The position numbers and the translations under genes are program-made. The notes under the pieces were generated by a model. The model searched no databases and had not been told where the DNA came from. It worked only from the letters and a program-made list of their open reading frames with translations. Positions 1 through 8,477 of a stretch of DNA of 64,000 nucleotides are shown here, piece by piece. Origin of the DNA: Caballeronia temeraria (GTDB lineage: Bacteria > Pseudomonadota > Gammaproteobacteria > Burkholderiales > Burkholderiaceae); contig NZ_FCOI02000028.1 of the NCBI RefSeq assembly GCF_001544795.2, positions 35,195 to 99,194 on the forward strand, in the 5' to 3' direction. Every line of letters starts with the position of its first letter. The first letter of the stretch is position 1.

Positions 1-1928
1 TCTGGGTACTTTGGGTTACCGCTGCTACTGGCGCAGCCGAACCGTCCGCAGCGATACCGAACATCGGGTCCCCGCACGGGCCGGAAGCGCACTCGTTCTC
101 ACCGCCACCTATAGACCCGGCCTGCACGAATGCGGAGCCGGAGTGGGACGACACTGAGCGAAATCTTTGGTGGTCGGTTTGCCAGTCTGGCTCGAATCAG
201 GTCGCGAGTAACCTGCGGCTGCTGTTCCCGCCACCACGATGGAAAGACTGCCATAAGTTCGTTCCAGTAAAAGCCGAGTTTATTTCAACTCTATTATCAA
301 AAGCCCCCTACAAGAAGCGCTTGGAAGAAACTGGTTTGCGCCTCGATAGTGTGGCAATAGATGGCGATATGGTATTTGGCGACCAACCCATACCAGGGAA
401 TATTACAATTACTTGTTTTAAGTTCAACGGAAGTTTTAAGCTTGTGAATATGGCCATCAACGGTTCAATGCAATTCATTGCGGGTCAATTCAATCGTTCT
501 CTTATTTTGAAAGATACACACATTCACGGCGCCCTCAGGCTGGCTGAGACCTCCGGTGCTTCTTATTTTATGGCCGGTACAATAGTCGACAATGACTTGG
601 AGATGAAAGGGGATATTATTCCTGGGCACGTAATGTTGGGTGATGTGCGCGCGAATAATGTTTTAATTGATATTGATGCGGAAGCTATTTACGCGACTGA
701 CTTGGAGACCAGAGGGAGCGCGTCATTTTTCAGAATTCGTTCTACCGGCAGGGTCTTTCCGACCTTGGACTTACGTGACGCAAAAATTGGCGGAAGTTTA
801 TTCATCGAAAATTCGAGATTTTCGCGATTAAATTTGGGTTACGCCTACGTTCACGACAGCGCAGAAATAGATTACTTGCCGTCGGACCTGAATGCGCCTG
901 GGTTGCGAGTTGATGGAACGTTTACAGTGTCATACCCTGAAGATGGGGTTAAAGAGCTCGCAAAGAAATTGCGAAAAGTTCAGAATTTAAAGGAAAACGA
1001 AAGGCCGCGGTTTATTCCTTATGAGTGTTACCAGGAAATGAATGCAAACACTCGTAGTGCGCTTTTTCACGCGACGGGGAACTGCGCTGGCCCTGGGGCG
1101 TTTTCATCACTCGCAAATATACCTTTAATAGGTCGGTTATTTAGAGACCCATGTGAAAATGAAACCTTCTGGTCGCTTAATTCGAAGTTTAATCTGAAAG
1201 ATGCGCGTTTGCACATCATCGAGGTTTCCGGTAGTTTTGACCCGTCAGACGCCATGCTGGTTTGGCCTCTCCGAATTGATAACGCGAATATGACGTTTGA
1301 TGTAGTTAGACACTCGGCGAAGGGGCAGGAGAAACTATATTCAGCCCAATGGTATGTTTGCTGGCTAGAGCGCGGCGAGACTCGCTTTGACCAGCGCAAC
1401 TACAAGCAGGTAGCGGACTTCCTGCAAAGTAGGGGATATTCGGCGTCGGCCGATACCGTTCGCATAGCAGGGAAAAACCGGGAATTATATGAAACCTGCA
1501 CGAACGGGCTGAATTTTATCGTTGATTGCATGTACATGACGTTGTCGTGGGCCGCAGTGGGATATGGCTTTCGGATGTATTTGCCATTAATTTATCTTGT
1601 TATTTTCGTTACAATCGGCGCGTTTGTTTTTGGCTCGTCCTCGGCGACGTTCAATTATTTAGAGGATGCGGATTTTCAAAGTCCGTTAAGTAGAGGGGTT
1701 ACAACGAAAGGAGACCTTGCCCGCGAAGCGTGGCTGATTATTCAGCGCGGCTTCCCATATAGCCTTGACATGTTTTTGCCGCTTATCCGTTTAAATGACG
1801 ACCACTACACGGTTAAGTTGGAGGGAAAGAGACTGACGTACCTCTATTTTCACAAGTTCATGGGCTGGTTACTCAGCGCCTATGTCGTGGCCGCTGTCAC
1901 GGGCCTCACTAAGTCAGGAAGCCTTTAG
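1..1928 (+). CDS. Beta-helical, pentapeptide-like membrane protein (5'-truncated by the window edge)
   Basis: The reading frame is open from base 3, so a start at the TTG at 321 would be artificial; the residues before it (WWSVCQSG, FPPPRWKDC) look like genuine protein and the true start lies upstream. The centre is a run of short hydrophobic-alternating repeats (LDSVAIDGDMVF, LVNMAINGSMQF, LILKDTHIHGAL) typical of a right-handed beta-helix. The C-terminus has one strong membrane segment (PLIYLVIFVTIGAFVF) and a terminal one (WLLSAYVVAAVTGL). This layout is known from membrane-associated pentapeptide-repeat-like proteins of unknown function. Codon use is AT-richer than the core genes, consistent with cargo of a mobile element. 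No enzymatic motif was seen. Confidence 0.75.
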   Translation, partial: WVLWVTAATGAAEPSAAIPNIGSPHGPEAHSFSPPPIDPACTNAEPEWDDTERNLWWSVCQSGSNQVASNLRLLFPPPRWKDCHKFVPVKAEFISTLLSKAPYKKRLEETGLRLDSVAIDGDMVFGDQPIPGNITITCFKFNGSFKLVNMAINGSMQFIAGQFNRSLILKDTHIHGALRLAETSGASYFMAGTIVDNDLEMKGDIIPGHVMLGDVRANNVLIDIDAEAIYATDLETRGSASFFRIRSTGRVFPTLDLRDAKIGGSLFIENSRFSRLNLGYAYVHDSAEIDYLPSDLNAPGLRVDGTFTVSYPEDGVKELAKKLRKVQNLKENERPRFIPYECYQEMNANTRSALFHATGNCAGPGAFSSLANIPLIGRLFRDPCENETFWSLNSKFNLKDARLHIIEVSGSFDPSDAMLVWPLRIDNANMTFDVVRHSAKGQEKLYSAQWYVCWLERGETRFDQRNYKQVADFLQSRGYSASADTVRIAGKNRELYETCTNGLNFIVDCMYMTLSWAAVGYGFRMYLPLIYLVIFVTIGAFVFGSSSATFNYLEDADFQSPLSRGVTTKGDLAREAWLIIQRGFPYSLDMFLPLIRLNDDHYTVKLEGKRLTYLYFHKFMGWLLSAYVVAAVTGLTKSGSL

Positions 1929-2336
1929 TTGTCCGCTTCATCGCACGGGCGGGCGTCTGCGTGCTGCCTTGTCTAAGAAAATAAACCTCTCTTAAACCAC
2001 ATCAACCCGCATCGGTGGTCACTTGAGCAAGGGCGCGTTGTTCGAGGACTCCCGCAGCCGAGCGCCGCGAACTTCTAGCGCATCGCATATCTCGTTCGAG
2101 AGCTGACGAAGCCGGCCGCAGTACAGCGGGAGGCACGCGCGCAAATAGCGCGAAGCGGCTTGGGCGACGATGAGCGGCGGACTAGCAGAGACGCCATTAC
2201 CGGCACATCAGTGCAGAGGGAACTCAACATCGGTATCAATTCAGTAAAACCGGCCGCATTTTGGTCTCTTTTCGGCTGATTGCGGGCTCATTCACAGTCA
2301 TAGACTGTGAATCCCTTATGTTGAAGGCGACGCAAA
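1929..2336. other. Intergenic region between the two cargo genes
   Basis: About 400 bases without a supported gene. Short open frames here are shadows. The only clear structure is the perfect inverted repeat just before the DUF3800 gene (listed separately). The base composition is mixed, with GC-rich middle and AT-rich edges. No recognisable terminator with a T-run was found after the upstream gene. Confidence 0.5.
2290..2312. promoter_or_regulatory. Perfect 10-bp inverted repeat upstream of the DUF3800 gene
   Basis: ATTCACAGTC and GACTGTGAAT are exact complements separated by ATA, ending 24 bases before the ATG at 2337. There is no T-run after it, so it is a poor terminator. It could be an operator or an mRNA hairpin close to the start codon. 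Confidence 0.5.
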
Positions 2337-3482
2337 ATGGACGGCTCTGGAGAACTGCTCGCACTCAACAATGCTTCCGCGCCCGAACAGGTTGAAGGTG
2401 CACAGGGGGTCGCAGACGACCTGGCAGCAAAGAAGCTCCAGCGTCTTCGCAAAGAGAAACGCGACCTGGTCGACTCGCTGGCCAGCGGAGACTTCTCAAC
2501 GCAGAGAGCACGCGTTGCATACATTCTGAATTTGTACCCAGCTGCGCGAAACAGCGATGTCACGTTGGCGCTTAAGTATTGGGAGGAGTTTCAACCGGCT
2601 TTCTTCAATCCTGAAGGCATCAAGCCTGAACACCTGTTTGAGCTTGAGCACGTTCCACTCCTCGTTCGCGCTCGTGCAAAGATTCAGAACGAGTACGAAC
2701 TCTTCCAAGCTGATGTCAAAGTCCGCCGTCGCCGGAGAGGCCGCGAAGACGAGATTCGCGACGCTGTTCTTGGAGACGCTGCGCCGAGGCAAACGCTCCA
2801 GGTGTTCGCCGATGAGACCGGGAAGACCGAGGCACATGTCATTGTGGGCGCAGTGTGGGTGTTAAACGGCCGCGCAGTATTCGATGTGTCGCAAGCCATA
2901 AACTCATGGAAGGCCCAGTCTACGTTTGCGAAGCGCGAGGTGCACTTCGCAAGATTCGGAAAAGGCGACATCGGAGCGGTAGCCGAGTATCTTGGTGTCA
3001 TCAGCGCCAACCGCGAGTTCCTGAGCTTTAAGTTCATTGCGGTTCGACGAGAAAATCTGAAGCGGAGCATCGAAGATACTGTTCAACGTCTGCACGAATT
3101 CATGCTGCTGAAGGGTTTGGAGCATGAGGTCGATACCGGACGTGTTGGGCTTCCTCGCTTTGTCACCTTGACCCTCGACGAAGAACAATCTCTCGACCAG
3201 ATTGCAATTGAAGTCATGAAGCAGCGAATGAGCGATGGACTTCAGAACCGTCACGGAGACGGATTGGTTCTGGAATCGGTTGTGGCCGTGTCTTCGAAGA
3301 ACAGTGCTCTTGTCCAGCTCGCGGACGTCATTGCGGGCTCGGTAAACCGCCGACTAAATTTCTCGGGCACTCGAAATCACAAAGACGACATCGCCGACCT
3401 TGTAATCGAGAGGCTCGGAATCGGGTTAAACCGCGACGAAGTTGACGCCGACTTGGATGCCACCGTCATGTTCCGCATCTGA
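2337..3482 (+). CDS. DUF3800 domain-containing protein
   Basis: A 381-residue protein. Residues about 30-145 are charged and helical (an arginine-rich run ends near 134), with the segment ARVAYILNLYPAARNSD at 58-74. The DUF3800 domain follows: the signature acidic pair is in VFADETG (D159, E160), TLDEEQS lies further on, and the family's closing motif is QLADVIAGSV. DUF3800 proteins are predicted RNase H-fold proteins common on phages and islands; their function is not established. It sits alone in the putative transposon cargo, behind a perfect inverted repeat. A defence or nucleic-acid-processing role would be a guess. Confidence 0.8.
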   Translation: MDGSGELLALNNASAPEQVEGAQGVADDLAAKKLQRLRKEKRDLVDSLASGDFSTQRARVAYILNLYPAARNSDVTLALKYWEEFQPAFFNPEGIKPEHLFELEHVPLLVRARAKIQNEYELFQADVKVRRRRRGREDEIRDAVLGDAAPRQTLQVFADETGKTEAHVIVGAVWVLNGRAVFDVSQAINSWKAQSTFAKREVHFARFGKGDIGAVAEYLGVISANREFLSFKFIAVRRENLKRSIEDTVQRLHEFMLLKGLEHEVDTGRVGLPRFVTLTLDEEQSLDQIAIEVMKQRMSDGLQNRHGDGLVLESVVAVSSKNSALVQLADVIAGSVNRRLNFSGTRNHKDDIADLVIERLGIGLNRDEVDADLDATVMFRI

Positions 3483-3910
3483 GTGACGCTTAGCGCCGGC
3501 ACCGGCTGGGAAGAGGCGCGGAACCCTCCTAGGGTCGTCCGCGTTGAACGACGTCCAGCGCTTCAACTTGTCCTGCCCGACCAAGGACTCTGAGCGTCGT
3601 CGCCTCCTCTGAAATTCAAGGCCAGTGTGGTCCGGAGGCAAGCGACGTCCGATTTCGGTACACAGTTGTGAGATTCTGCAAATCTCCCAGACGCGAAGTG
3701 TCTCAAACAGCGAGTACGCTGCTTGACCACAAACGTACTTGGCGCGCGGAACCAAATATTACATAGGGAAAGCTATATTACGACCCCTGTGCCCCAAACG
3801 GCGCGGACTTTCTGCCGCTTTTCTGACATGCAAAAACGCCGCGCTTCCAACACCGACTCGGCGTTCTCAGATTGGAGCGGTCGGAACTAATGTCGCAGTC
3901 TTTGCGATTC
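3483..3910. other. Non-coding stretch inside the putative transposon end
   Basis: Open frames on the minus strand (3426-3755 and 3778-4008) show no recognisable domains, no convincing ribosome binding sites and odd composition, so no gene is called. Together with the repeats further right, this forms about 640 bases of apparently gene-free DNA next to the transposon terminus. Confidence 0.4.
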
Positions 3911-4031
3911 GCTGACCTTAACCAAAGTCCGCATAGGAACCTAGCTGTCTTTAGGAAAAAGACCGCCCTTTTTGAGGGGTAATACGTTCGCGCAAATTTG
4001 GCGAACAAAGCCGTGGACGAAGAAAGCTTAG

Positions 4032-4050
4032 AGCCTTACGCAGTAAGGCT
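4032..4050. repeat. Perfect 8-bp inverted repeat with 3-nt loop
   Basis: AGCCTTAC and GTAAGGCT are exact complements around the loop GCA. It lies 73 bases inside the putative transposon terminus. Neither strand has a T-run directly after it, so it is not a standard terminator. Confidence 0.5.
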
Positions 4051-4072
4051 CACGGTCCGCAGCGACCCCCTC

Positions 4073-4096
4073 AAAAAACCGTTTTCTGCTCGGTTT
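4073..4096 (-). terminator. Weak hairpin plus T-run downstream of glmS
   Basis: On the minus strand AAACCG pairs with CGGTTT across a 9-base loop and is followed by TTT. It lies within the element end, about 50 bases after the glmS stop. The stem is short, so it is a low-confidence terminator that could stop glmS transcription from entering the cargo. Confidence 0.3.
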
Positions 4097-4122
4097 AGAA
4101 AGCATTCTATTTGAGGCCCACA

Positions 4123-4127
4123 CTTCT
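4123..4127. other. Putative 5-bp target-site duplication at attTn7
   Basis: AGAAG on the minus strand fills positions +21 to +25 after the glmS stop, directly outside the TGTGGG terminus. Tn7-family insertion duplicates 5 bp. The matching copy would be at the far end of the element, outside the window. Confidence 0.4.
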
Positions 4128-4147
4128 TTCTCAGACGACCGGCCGGC

Positions 4148-5965
4148 TTATTCCACCGTCACCGACTTCGCCAGATTTCTCGGCTTATCGACATCCGTCC
4201 CGCGCGCGCACGCCGTGTGATACGCGAGCAACTGCAACGGCACGACGTGCAGAATCGGCGACAACGCCCCGTAATGCTCCGGCATGCGGATCACGTGAAT
4301 GCCGTCTTCGCTGACGATGCGCGTATCCGCATCCGCGAACACATACAGCTCGCCGCCGCGCGCACGCACTTCCTGCATGTTCGACTTCAGCTTTTCGAGC
4401 AGCGCGTCGTTCGGCGCGACGGTCACGACCGGCATCGCCTCGGTCACGAGCGCGAGCGGGCCGTGCTTCAGTTCGCCCGCCGGATATGCTTCGGCGTGAA
4501 TGTACGAGATTTCCTTGAGCTTCAACGCACCTTCGAGCGCGATCGGATAATGCAGCCCGCGCCCGAGGAACAGCGCATTTTCCTTGCGCGCAAACTCTTC
4601 GGACCACGCGATGATCTGCGGCTCCAGCGCGAGCACGCTGTTCAACGCCGCCGGCAAGTGGCGCAGTTGCGTGAAGTACGCGGCTTCGCGCTTCGCATCG
4701 ACGTGACCGCGCAGCTTCGCGAGCGTCACCGCCAGCACGAAGAGACCGACGAGCTGCGTCGTGAACGCCTTCGTCGATGCCACGCCGATCTCCGTCCCCG
4801 CGTGCGTGAGGAACGCGAGTTCGGTCAGGCGCACCATCGCGCTTGTCGCGACGTTGCACACCGCGAGCGTGTGTTTGTGGCCGAGCGATTGCGCGTGCTT
4901 GAGCGCGGCGAGCGTATCGGCGGTTTCGCCCGATTGCGAGATCACGACGACGAGCGCCTTCGGATTCGGCACCGACTCGCGATATCGATACTCGCTCGCG
5001 ATCTCGACCTGCGTCGGAATCTTCGCGATCGATTCGAGCCAGTACTTCGCCGTCACGCCCGAGTAATAGCTCGTGCCGCACGCGAGAATCAGGATGCTGT
5101 CGACCTGCGAGAATGCATCGCGCGCGGCGTCGCCGAAGAGCGCCGGATCGAACTGATCGGCTTGCGGAATCGTGTCGGTGATTGCGCGCGGCTGCTCGAA
5201 GATTTCCTTCTGCATGAAATGACGATACGGCCCGAGCTCGACCGCGCCGCCGTACGCCGTCACGACGCGCACTTCGCGCTCGGCGGGCAGGCCTTCACGA
5301 TCGACGATCTTCACGCCTTCGAGACCGATCTCCACGACATCGCCTTCTTCGAGGAACGCAAAGCGGTCCGTGCTGCCGGCGAGCGCGAGCGCATCGGATG
5401 CGAGGAAGTTCTCGCCTTCGCCCACACCGACGACGAGCGGCGAACCCTGGCGCGCGCCCACGACCGTATGCGGCTGATTCTTGTGCATCACCGCGATCGC
5501 ATAGGCGCCGTGCAGTTGCTTCACGGCCTCGCGCACGGTTTGAAAGAGGTCGCCGCGATACATGCTGTGAATCAGATGCGCGATGACTTCGGTATCGGTC
5601 TGCGAGACGAACTCGTAGCCCTTGCCTTTGAGCATCTCGCGCAGCGTTTCGTAGTTCTCGATGATGCCGTTGTGCACGAGCGCGACGGTATCGCGCGAGA
5701 AGATCGGGTGCGCGTTGTCCGTGACGGGCGCGCCGTGCGTGGCCCAGCGCGTATGCGCGATGCCGGTCATGCCGCCGAGATTCGAGTCGCGCACTTGCGC
5801 GTCGAGATCGGACACGCGCGCGACGCTGCGCGCACGGCGCGGCTCGCCGTTGCTCAGAACGGCCACGCCGCACGAGTCGTAGCCGCGATATTCGAGCCGG
5901 CGCAGACCTTCCACCAGCACCGGGACGATGTTACGTTGCGCTACCGCGCCGACGATTCCGCACAT
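4148..5965 (-). CDS. glmS: Glutamine--fructose-6-phosphate aminotransferase (isomerizing) GlmS
   Basis: GlmS makes glucosamine-6-phosphate from fructose-6-phosphate and glutamine, the first step of UDP-GlcNAc synthesis. The 605-residue length is normal. Met-Cys2-Gly-Ile starts the protein, Cys2 being the glutaminase nucleophile, and RRLEYRGYDS is typical. The C-terminal isomerase half has two SIS domains (LACGTSYYSG, ISQSGETADTLAAL) and ends with the family tail LAKSVTVE. An AAGGAAG ribosome site precedes the ATG. It lies 81 bases downstream of glmU on the same strand, the next enzyme set in the pathway. Its 3' end is the attTn7 recognition site and appears used by an inserted element. Confidence 0.97.
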   Translation of the reverse strand: MCGIVGAVAQRNIVPVLVEGLRRLEYRGYDSCGVAVLSNGEPRRARSVARVSDLDAQVRDSNLGGMTGIAHTRWATHGAPVTDNAHPIFSRDTVALVHNGIIENYETLREMLKGKGYEFVSQTDTEVIAHLIHSMYRGDLFQTVREAVKQLHGAYAIAVMHKNQPHTVVGARQGSPLVVGVGEGENFLASDALALAGSTDRFAFLEEGDVVEIGLEGVKIVDREGLPAEREVRVVTAYGGAVELGPYRHFMQKEIFEQPRAITDTIPQADQFDPALFGDAARDAFSQVDSILILACGTSYYSGVTAKYWLESIAKIPTQVEIASEYRYRESVPNPKALVVVISQSGETADTLAALKHAQSLGHKHTLAVCNVATSAMVRLTELAFLTHAGTEIGVASTKAFTTQLVGLFVLAVTLAKLRGHVDAKREAAYFTQLRHLPAALNSVLALEPQIIAWSEEFARKENALFLGRGLHYPIALEGALKLKEISYIHAEAYPAGELKHGPLALVTEAMPVVTVAPNDALLEKLKSNMQEVRARGGELYVFADADTRIVSEDGIHVIRMPEHYGALSPILHVVPLQLLAYHTACARGTDVDKPRNLAKSVTVE

Positions 5966-6046
5966 GACGTTCTTCCTTTGAAACTTGCATTCGAAAGCGC
6001 GATGCCCGAAGCACCGCGCGCGTTGGGCTGAATCTGAACGACAGCC

Positions 6047-7408
6047 TTACGACTTCTTCTTCACCGGGCGCACGTAGCCCGACTTGCTGACTTGCGTTTT
6101 CTCGTTGAGCACGAGCTCGCCTTCGCCGACGTCCTTCCACACCGTGGTGCCCGCCGCGATGGTCACGCCGCGGCCCACGCGCACCGGCGCAACCAGTTGC
6201 GTATCCGAGCCGACGAACACGTCGTCGTCGATCACCGTGCGATGCTTGTTCGCGCCGTCGTAATTGCAGGTGATGGTGCCCGCGCCGATATTCACGCGCG
6301 CCCCGATATCCGAATCGCCGATATAGCTGAGATGGTTCGCCTTCGAGCCGCGCCCGAGCACCGCGTTCTTCACTTCGACGAAGTTGCCGACGTGCGCCTC
6401 GTCGCCGAGCGTCGCGCCCGGACGCAGCCGCGCGTACGGACCGAGCACGACGTTCGCGCCGGTCGTGCCGCCTTCGATATGCGTGTACGCATCGACGCGC
6501 GTGCCCGCGCCGATCGTCGCGTCGCGGATCACGCAGTTCGGGCCGATCGTCACGTTGTCGGCGATCGTCACGCGCCCTTCGAACACGCAGTTCACGTCGA
6601 TGGACACATCCGCGCCGCATTCGAGCGTGCCGCGCACGTCGATGCGCGCCGGGTCCATCAACGTGACGCCCGCATCGAGCAACGCGTTCGCGACGTTGCG
6701 CTGATGGATGCGCTCGAGTTCCGCGAGCTGAATCTTGCTGTTCACGCCGAGCGTTTCCCATTCGGCGTCCGGCTGCGCGGTGACGACTTCGACGCCCGCT
6801 TCGATCGCGCGCTCGACGACGTCCGTCAGATAGAACTCGCCCTGCGCGTTGTTGTTCTTCAGCGACGCGAGCCAGGTTTCGAGCGTGCGCGTCGGCGTGA
6901 TGACGATGCCCGTGTTGATCTCCGCGATACGGCGCTCTTCCTCGCTCGCATCTTTCTGCTCGACGATCTTTTTCACTTTGCCCGCGGCGTCGCGCACGAT
7001 GCGGCCGTAACCCGTCGGATCGCCCACGTCCACGGTCAGGACGCCGTAGCGCTCGCTGCCGGCGACATCGATCAGGCGCTGGAGCGTGCTTGCGCGCGTG
7101 AGCGGCACGTCGCCGTACAGCACGAGCGTCGGCACAGACGGATCGAGCAGTGGCAGCGCCTGCTGCACGGCGTGTCCCGTGCCGAGCTGCTTGTCCTGCA
7201 GCGCGAACTGGACGTCCGGCGCGCCGACGGCTTCGCGAACCTTGTCCGCGCCATGCCCGACGACGACGACGAGCCGCGTCGGCGACAGCGCGCGGGCCGT
7301 ATCGATGACATGCGCGAGCAATGGCTTGCCCGCCAGTGAATGGAGTACTTTCGGCAGAGCAGAGCGCATGCGCTTGCCCATGCCGGCAGCCAGAATAACG
7401 ATGTTCAT
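6047..7408 (-). CDS. glmU: Bifunctional UDP-N-acetylglucosamine pyrophosphorylase / glucosamine-1-phosphate N-acetyltransferase GlmU
   Basis: GlmU acetylates glucosamine-1-phosphate and then couples it to UTP, giving UDP-GlcNAc for peptidoglycan and lipopolysaccharide. The N-terminal uridyltransferase has the nucleotide-binding motif LAAGMGKRMRSALPKVLH at about residues 6-23. The C-terminal half (from about 250) shows the hexapeptide repeats of a left-handed beta-helix acetyltransferase (TIGPNCVIRDATIG, VGNFVEVKN) and the NYDG motif. Length 453 is usual. It is transcribed towards glmS, which supplies its precursor pathway. Confidence 0.97.
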   Translation of the reverse strand: MNIVILAAGMGKRMRSALPKVLHSLAGKPLLAHVIDTARALSPTRLVVVVGHGADKVREAVGAPDVQFALQDKQLGTGHAVQQALPLLDPSVPTLVLYGDVPLTRASTLQRLIDVAGSERYGVLTVDVGDPTGYGRIVRDAAGKVKKIVEQKDASEEERRIAEINTGIVITPTRTLETWLASLKNNNAQGEFYLTDVVERAIEAGVEVVTAQPDAEWETLGVNSKIQLAELERIHQRNVANALLDAGVTLMDPARIDVRGTLECGADVSIDVNCVFEGRVTIADNVTIGPNCVIRDATIGAGTRVDAYTHIEGGTTGANVVLGPYARLRPGATLGDEAHVGNFVEVKNAVLGRGSKANHLSYIGDSDIGARVNIGAGTITCNYDGANKHRTVIDDDVFVGSDTQLVAPVRVGRGVTIAAGTTVWKDVGEGELVLNEKTQVSKSGYVRPVKKKS

Positions 7409-7505
7409 CGCTGGAAGCCTTGCTGGGTATGACGAGCCGCCAATCTATCACGCGACGCTTTGGCGCAGTGCGGCGAAACCCACGCAGCGCCTTATTGGAT
7501 AAAGG

Positions 7506-8477
7506 TTACAGGTCGTCGAACTGCACAATTGAAACCGCGCCCGGCGATCCTGACGGTTCGCTCGCACACGGTTCCTCGTCAAAGGCGATATCGCCTTGCG
7601 GGTCGGCCTCGCCCGTCGCGCGCAGTCCGGCGAATGGGAAAAGTTTGCTGTCCATCAGATGCGACGGCACCACGTTCGACAACGCGTTGAACATGTTTTC
7701 CACGCGCCCCGGAAAACGCTTGTCCCATTCGCGGACCAGCGCCTTCATTTCCGCGCGCTTCAGATTCGGCTGGCTGCCGCACAGATTGCACGGAATGATC
7801 GGGAATTCGCGCAGTTCGGCGTACTTTTCGAGATCGACTTCCTTCACGTAGGCGAGCGGACGGATCACGACGTTCTTGCCGTCATCGGATTGCAGCTTGG
7901 GCGGCATGCCCTTCAGCTTGCCGCCGTAGAACATGTTGAGCAGCAGCGTCTGCAAAATGTCGTCGCGATGATGACCGAGCGCGATCTTGGTCGCCCCGAG
8001 CTCGCCCGCGACGCGATACAGAATGCCGCGCCGCAGTCGCGAACAGAGCGAGCACGTGGTCTTGCCTTCCGGCACGAGCCGCTTGACGATGCTGTACGTG
8101 TCCTGATTCTCGATGTGAAACGGAATATCGAGCTTCGACAGATACTCCGGCAGCACGTGCTCCGGAAAGCCCGGCTGCTTCTGGTCGAGATTGACGGCGA
8201 CGATATCGAAGTTGATCGGCGCGCGCTCGCGCAGGCGCATGAGGATCTCGAGCATCGCATAGCTGTCCTTGCCGCCGGACAGGCACACCATGACCTTGTC
8301 GCCTTCCTCGATCATGTTGAAGTCGCCGATCGCCTCGCCGACCTGCCGCACGATGCGCTTGAACAGCTTGTTGTTCTCGTACGCTTCCTTTTGCTGGCGC
8401 TTCGTCAGCGCCTCGCGCACGGGCTTCGGCGCCTCCGCGGTTTCGGCTGCGGCTTCGATCGTGTCGCGCGCGTTCAT
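7506..8477 (-). CDS. ttcA: tRNA 2-thiocytidine(32) synthetase TtcA
   Basis: TtcA thiolates cytidine 32 of some tRNAs, using ATP and an iron-sulfur cluster. The PP-loop SGGKDS is at residues 67-72; the cysteine pairs C142-xx-C145 (CSLC) and C230-xx-C233 (CNLC) match the family. The frame is open further upstream, but the start at 8477 (MNARDTIEAAAE) is chosen because AGGAGG lies seven bases ahead of it and because it overlaps the folB stop as ATGA, giving 323 residues. The C-terminal end after about 300 is acidic and unconserved. It is translationally coupled to folB. Confidence 0.95.
   Translation of the reverse strand: MNARDTIEAAAETAEAPKPVREALTKRQQKEAYENNKLFKRIVRQVGEAIGDFNMIEEGDKVMVCLSGGKDSYAMLEILMRLRERAPINFDIVAVNLDQKQPGFPEHVLPEYLSKLDIPFHIENQDTYSIVKRLVPEGKTTCSLCSRLRRGILYRVAGELGATKIALGHHRDDILQTLLLNMFYGGKLKGMPPKLQSDDGKNVVIRPLAYVKEVDLEKYAELREFPIIPCNLCGSQPNLKRAEMKALVREWDKRFPGRVENMFNALSNVVPSHLMDSKLFPFAGLRATGEADPQGDIAFDEEPCASEPSGSPGAVSIVQFDDL

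Larger units (their letters stand above)
1..4122. mobile_element. Putative glmS-proximal end and cargo of a Tn7-like transposon (other end outside the window)
   Basis: Read from the glmS side (minus strand), the sequence 25 nt after the glmS stop codon starts TGTGGGCC, resembling the TGTGGGCGG terminus of Tn7. The five bases between it and the host DNA are AGAAG, a possible target duplication. Known biology: TnsD-directed Tn7 elements insert about 25 bp downstream of glmS. The enclosed DNA is visibly AT-richer than glmS and carries accessory-type genes (a beta-helical membrane protein and a DUF3800 protein). No tns gene lies within this 4.1 kb, so the transposition genes must be further out, at the other end, or lost. 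The assignment is an inference from position and terminus only. Confidence 0.55.
3911..4122 (-). repeat. Terminal repeat zone of the Tn7-like element; possible transposase-binding sites
   Basis: Three similarly oriented segments on the plus strand share the pattern GCT-NNN-YTTA followed by A-rich bases and AAAG: at 3911 (GCTGACCTTAACCAAAG), 3944 (GCTGTCTTTAGGAAAAAG) and 4088 (GCTCGGTTTAGAAAG). The last two are both followed by TTTGAGG. Tn7-family ends carry several TnsB-binding repeats of about 22 bp, so these are candidates. The similarity is partial and found by eye. Confidence 0.35.

Noticed and set aside
321..323. TTG start at 321 for the first gene
   Set aside because: The frame is open to the window edge and the upstream residues look conserved, so the real start is outside the window.
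2290..2312. Terminator for the first gene
   Set aside because: It is 360 bases after the stop and lacks a T-run; kept only as a possible operator.
3426..4008. Two minus-strand frames in the transposon end
   Set aside because: No domains, no ribosome sites, partly overlapping the DUF3800 gene end.
4217..6031. A 604-residue plus-strand frame opposite glmS
   Set aside because: Mirror of glmS with Arg/Asp/His-rich low-complexity protein; no homology features.
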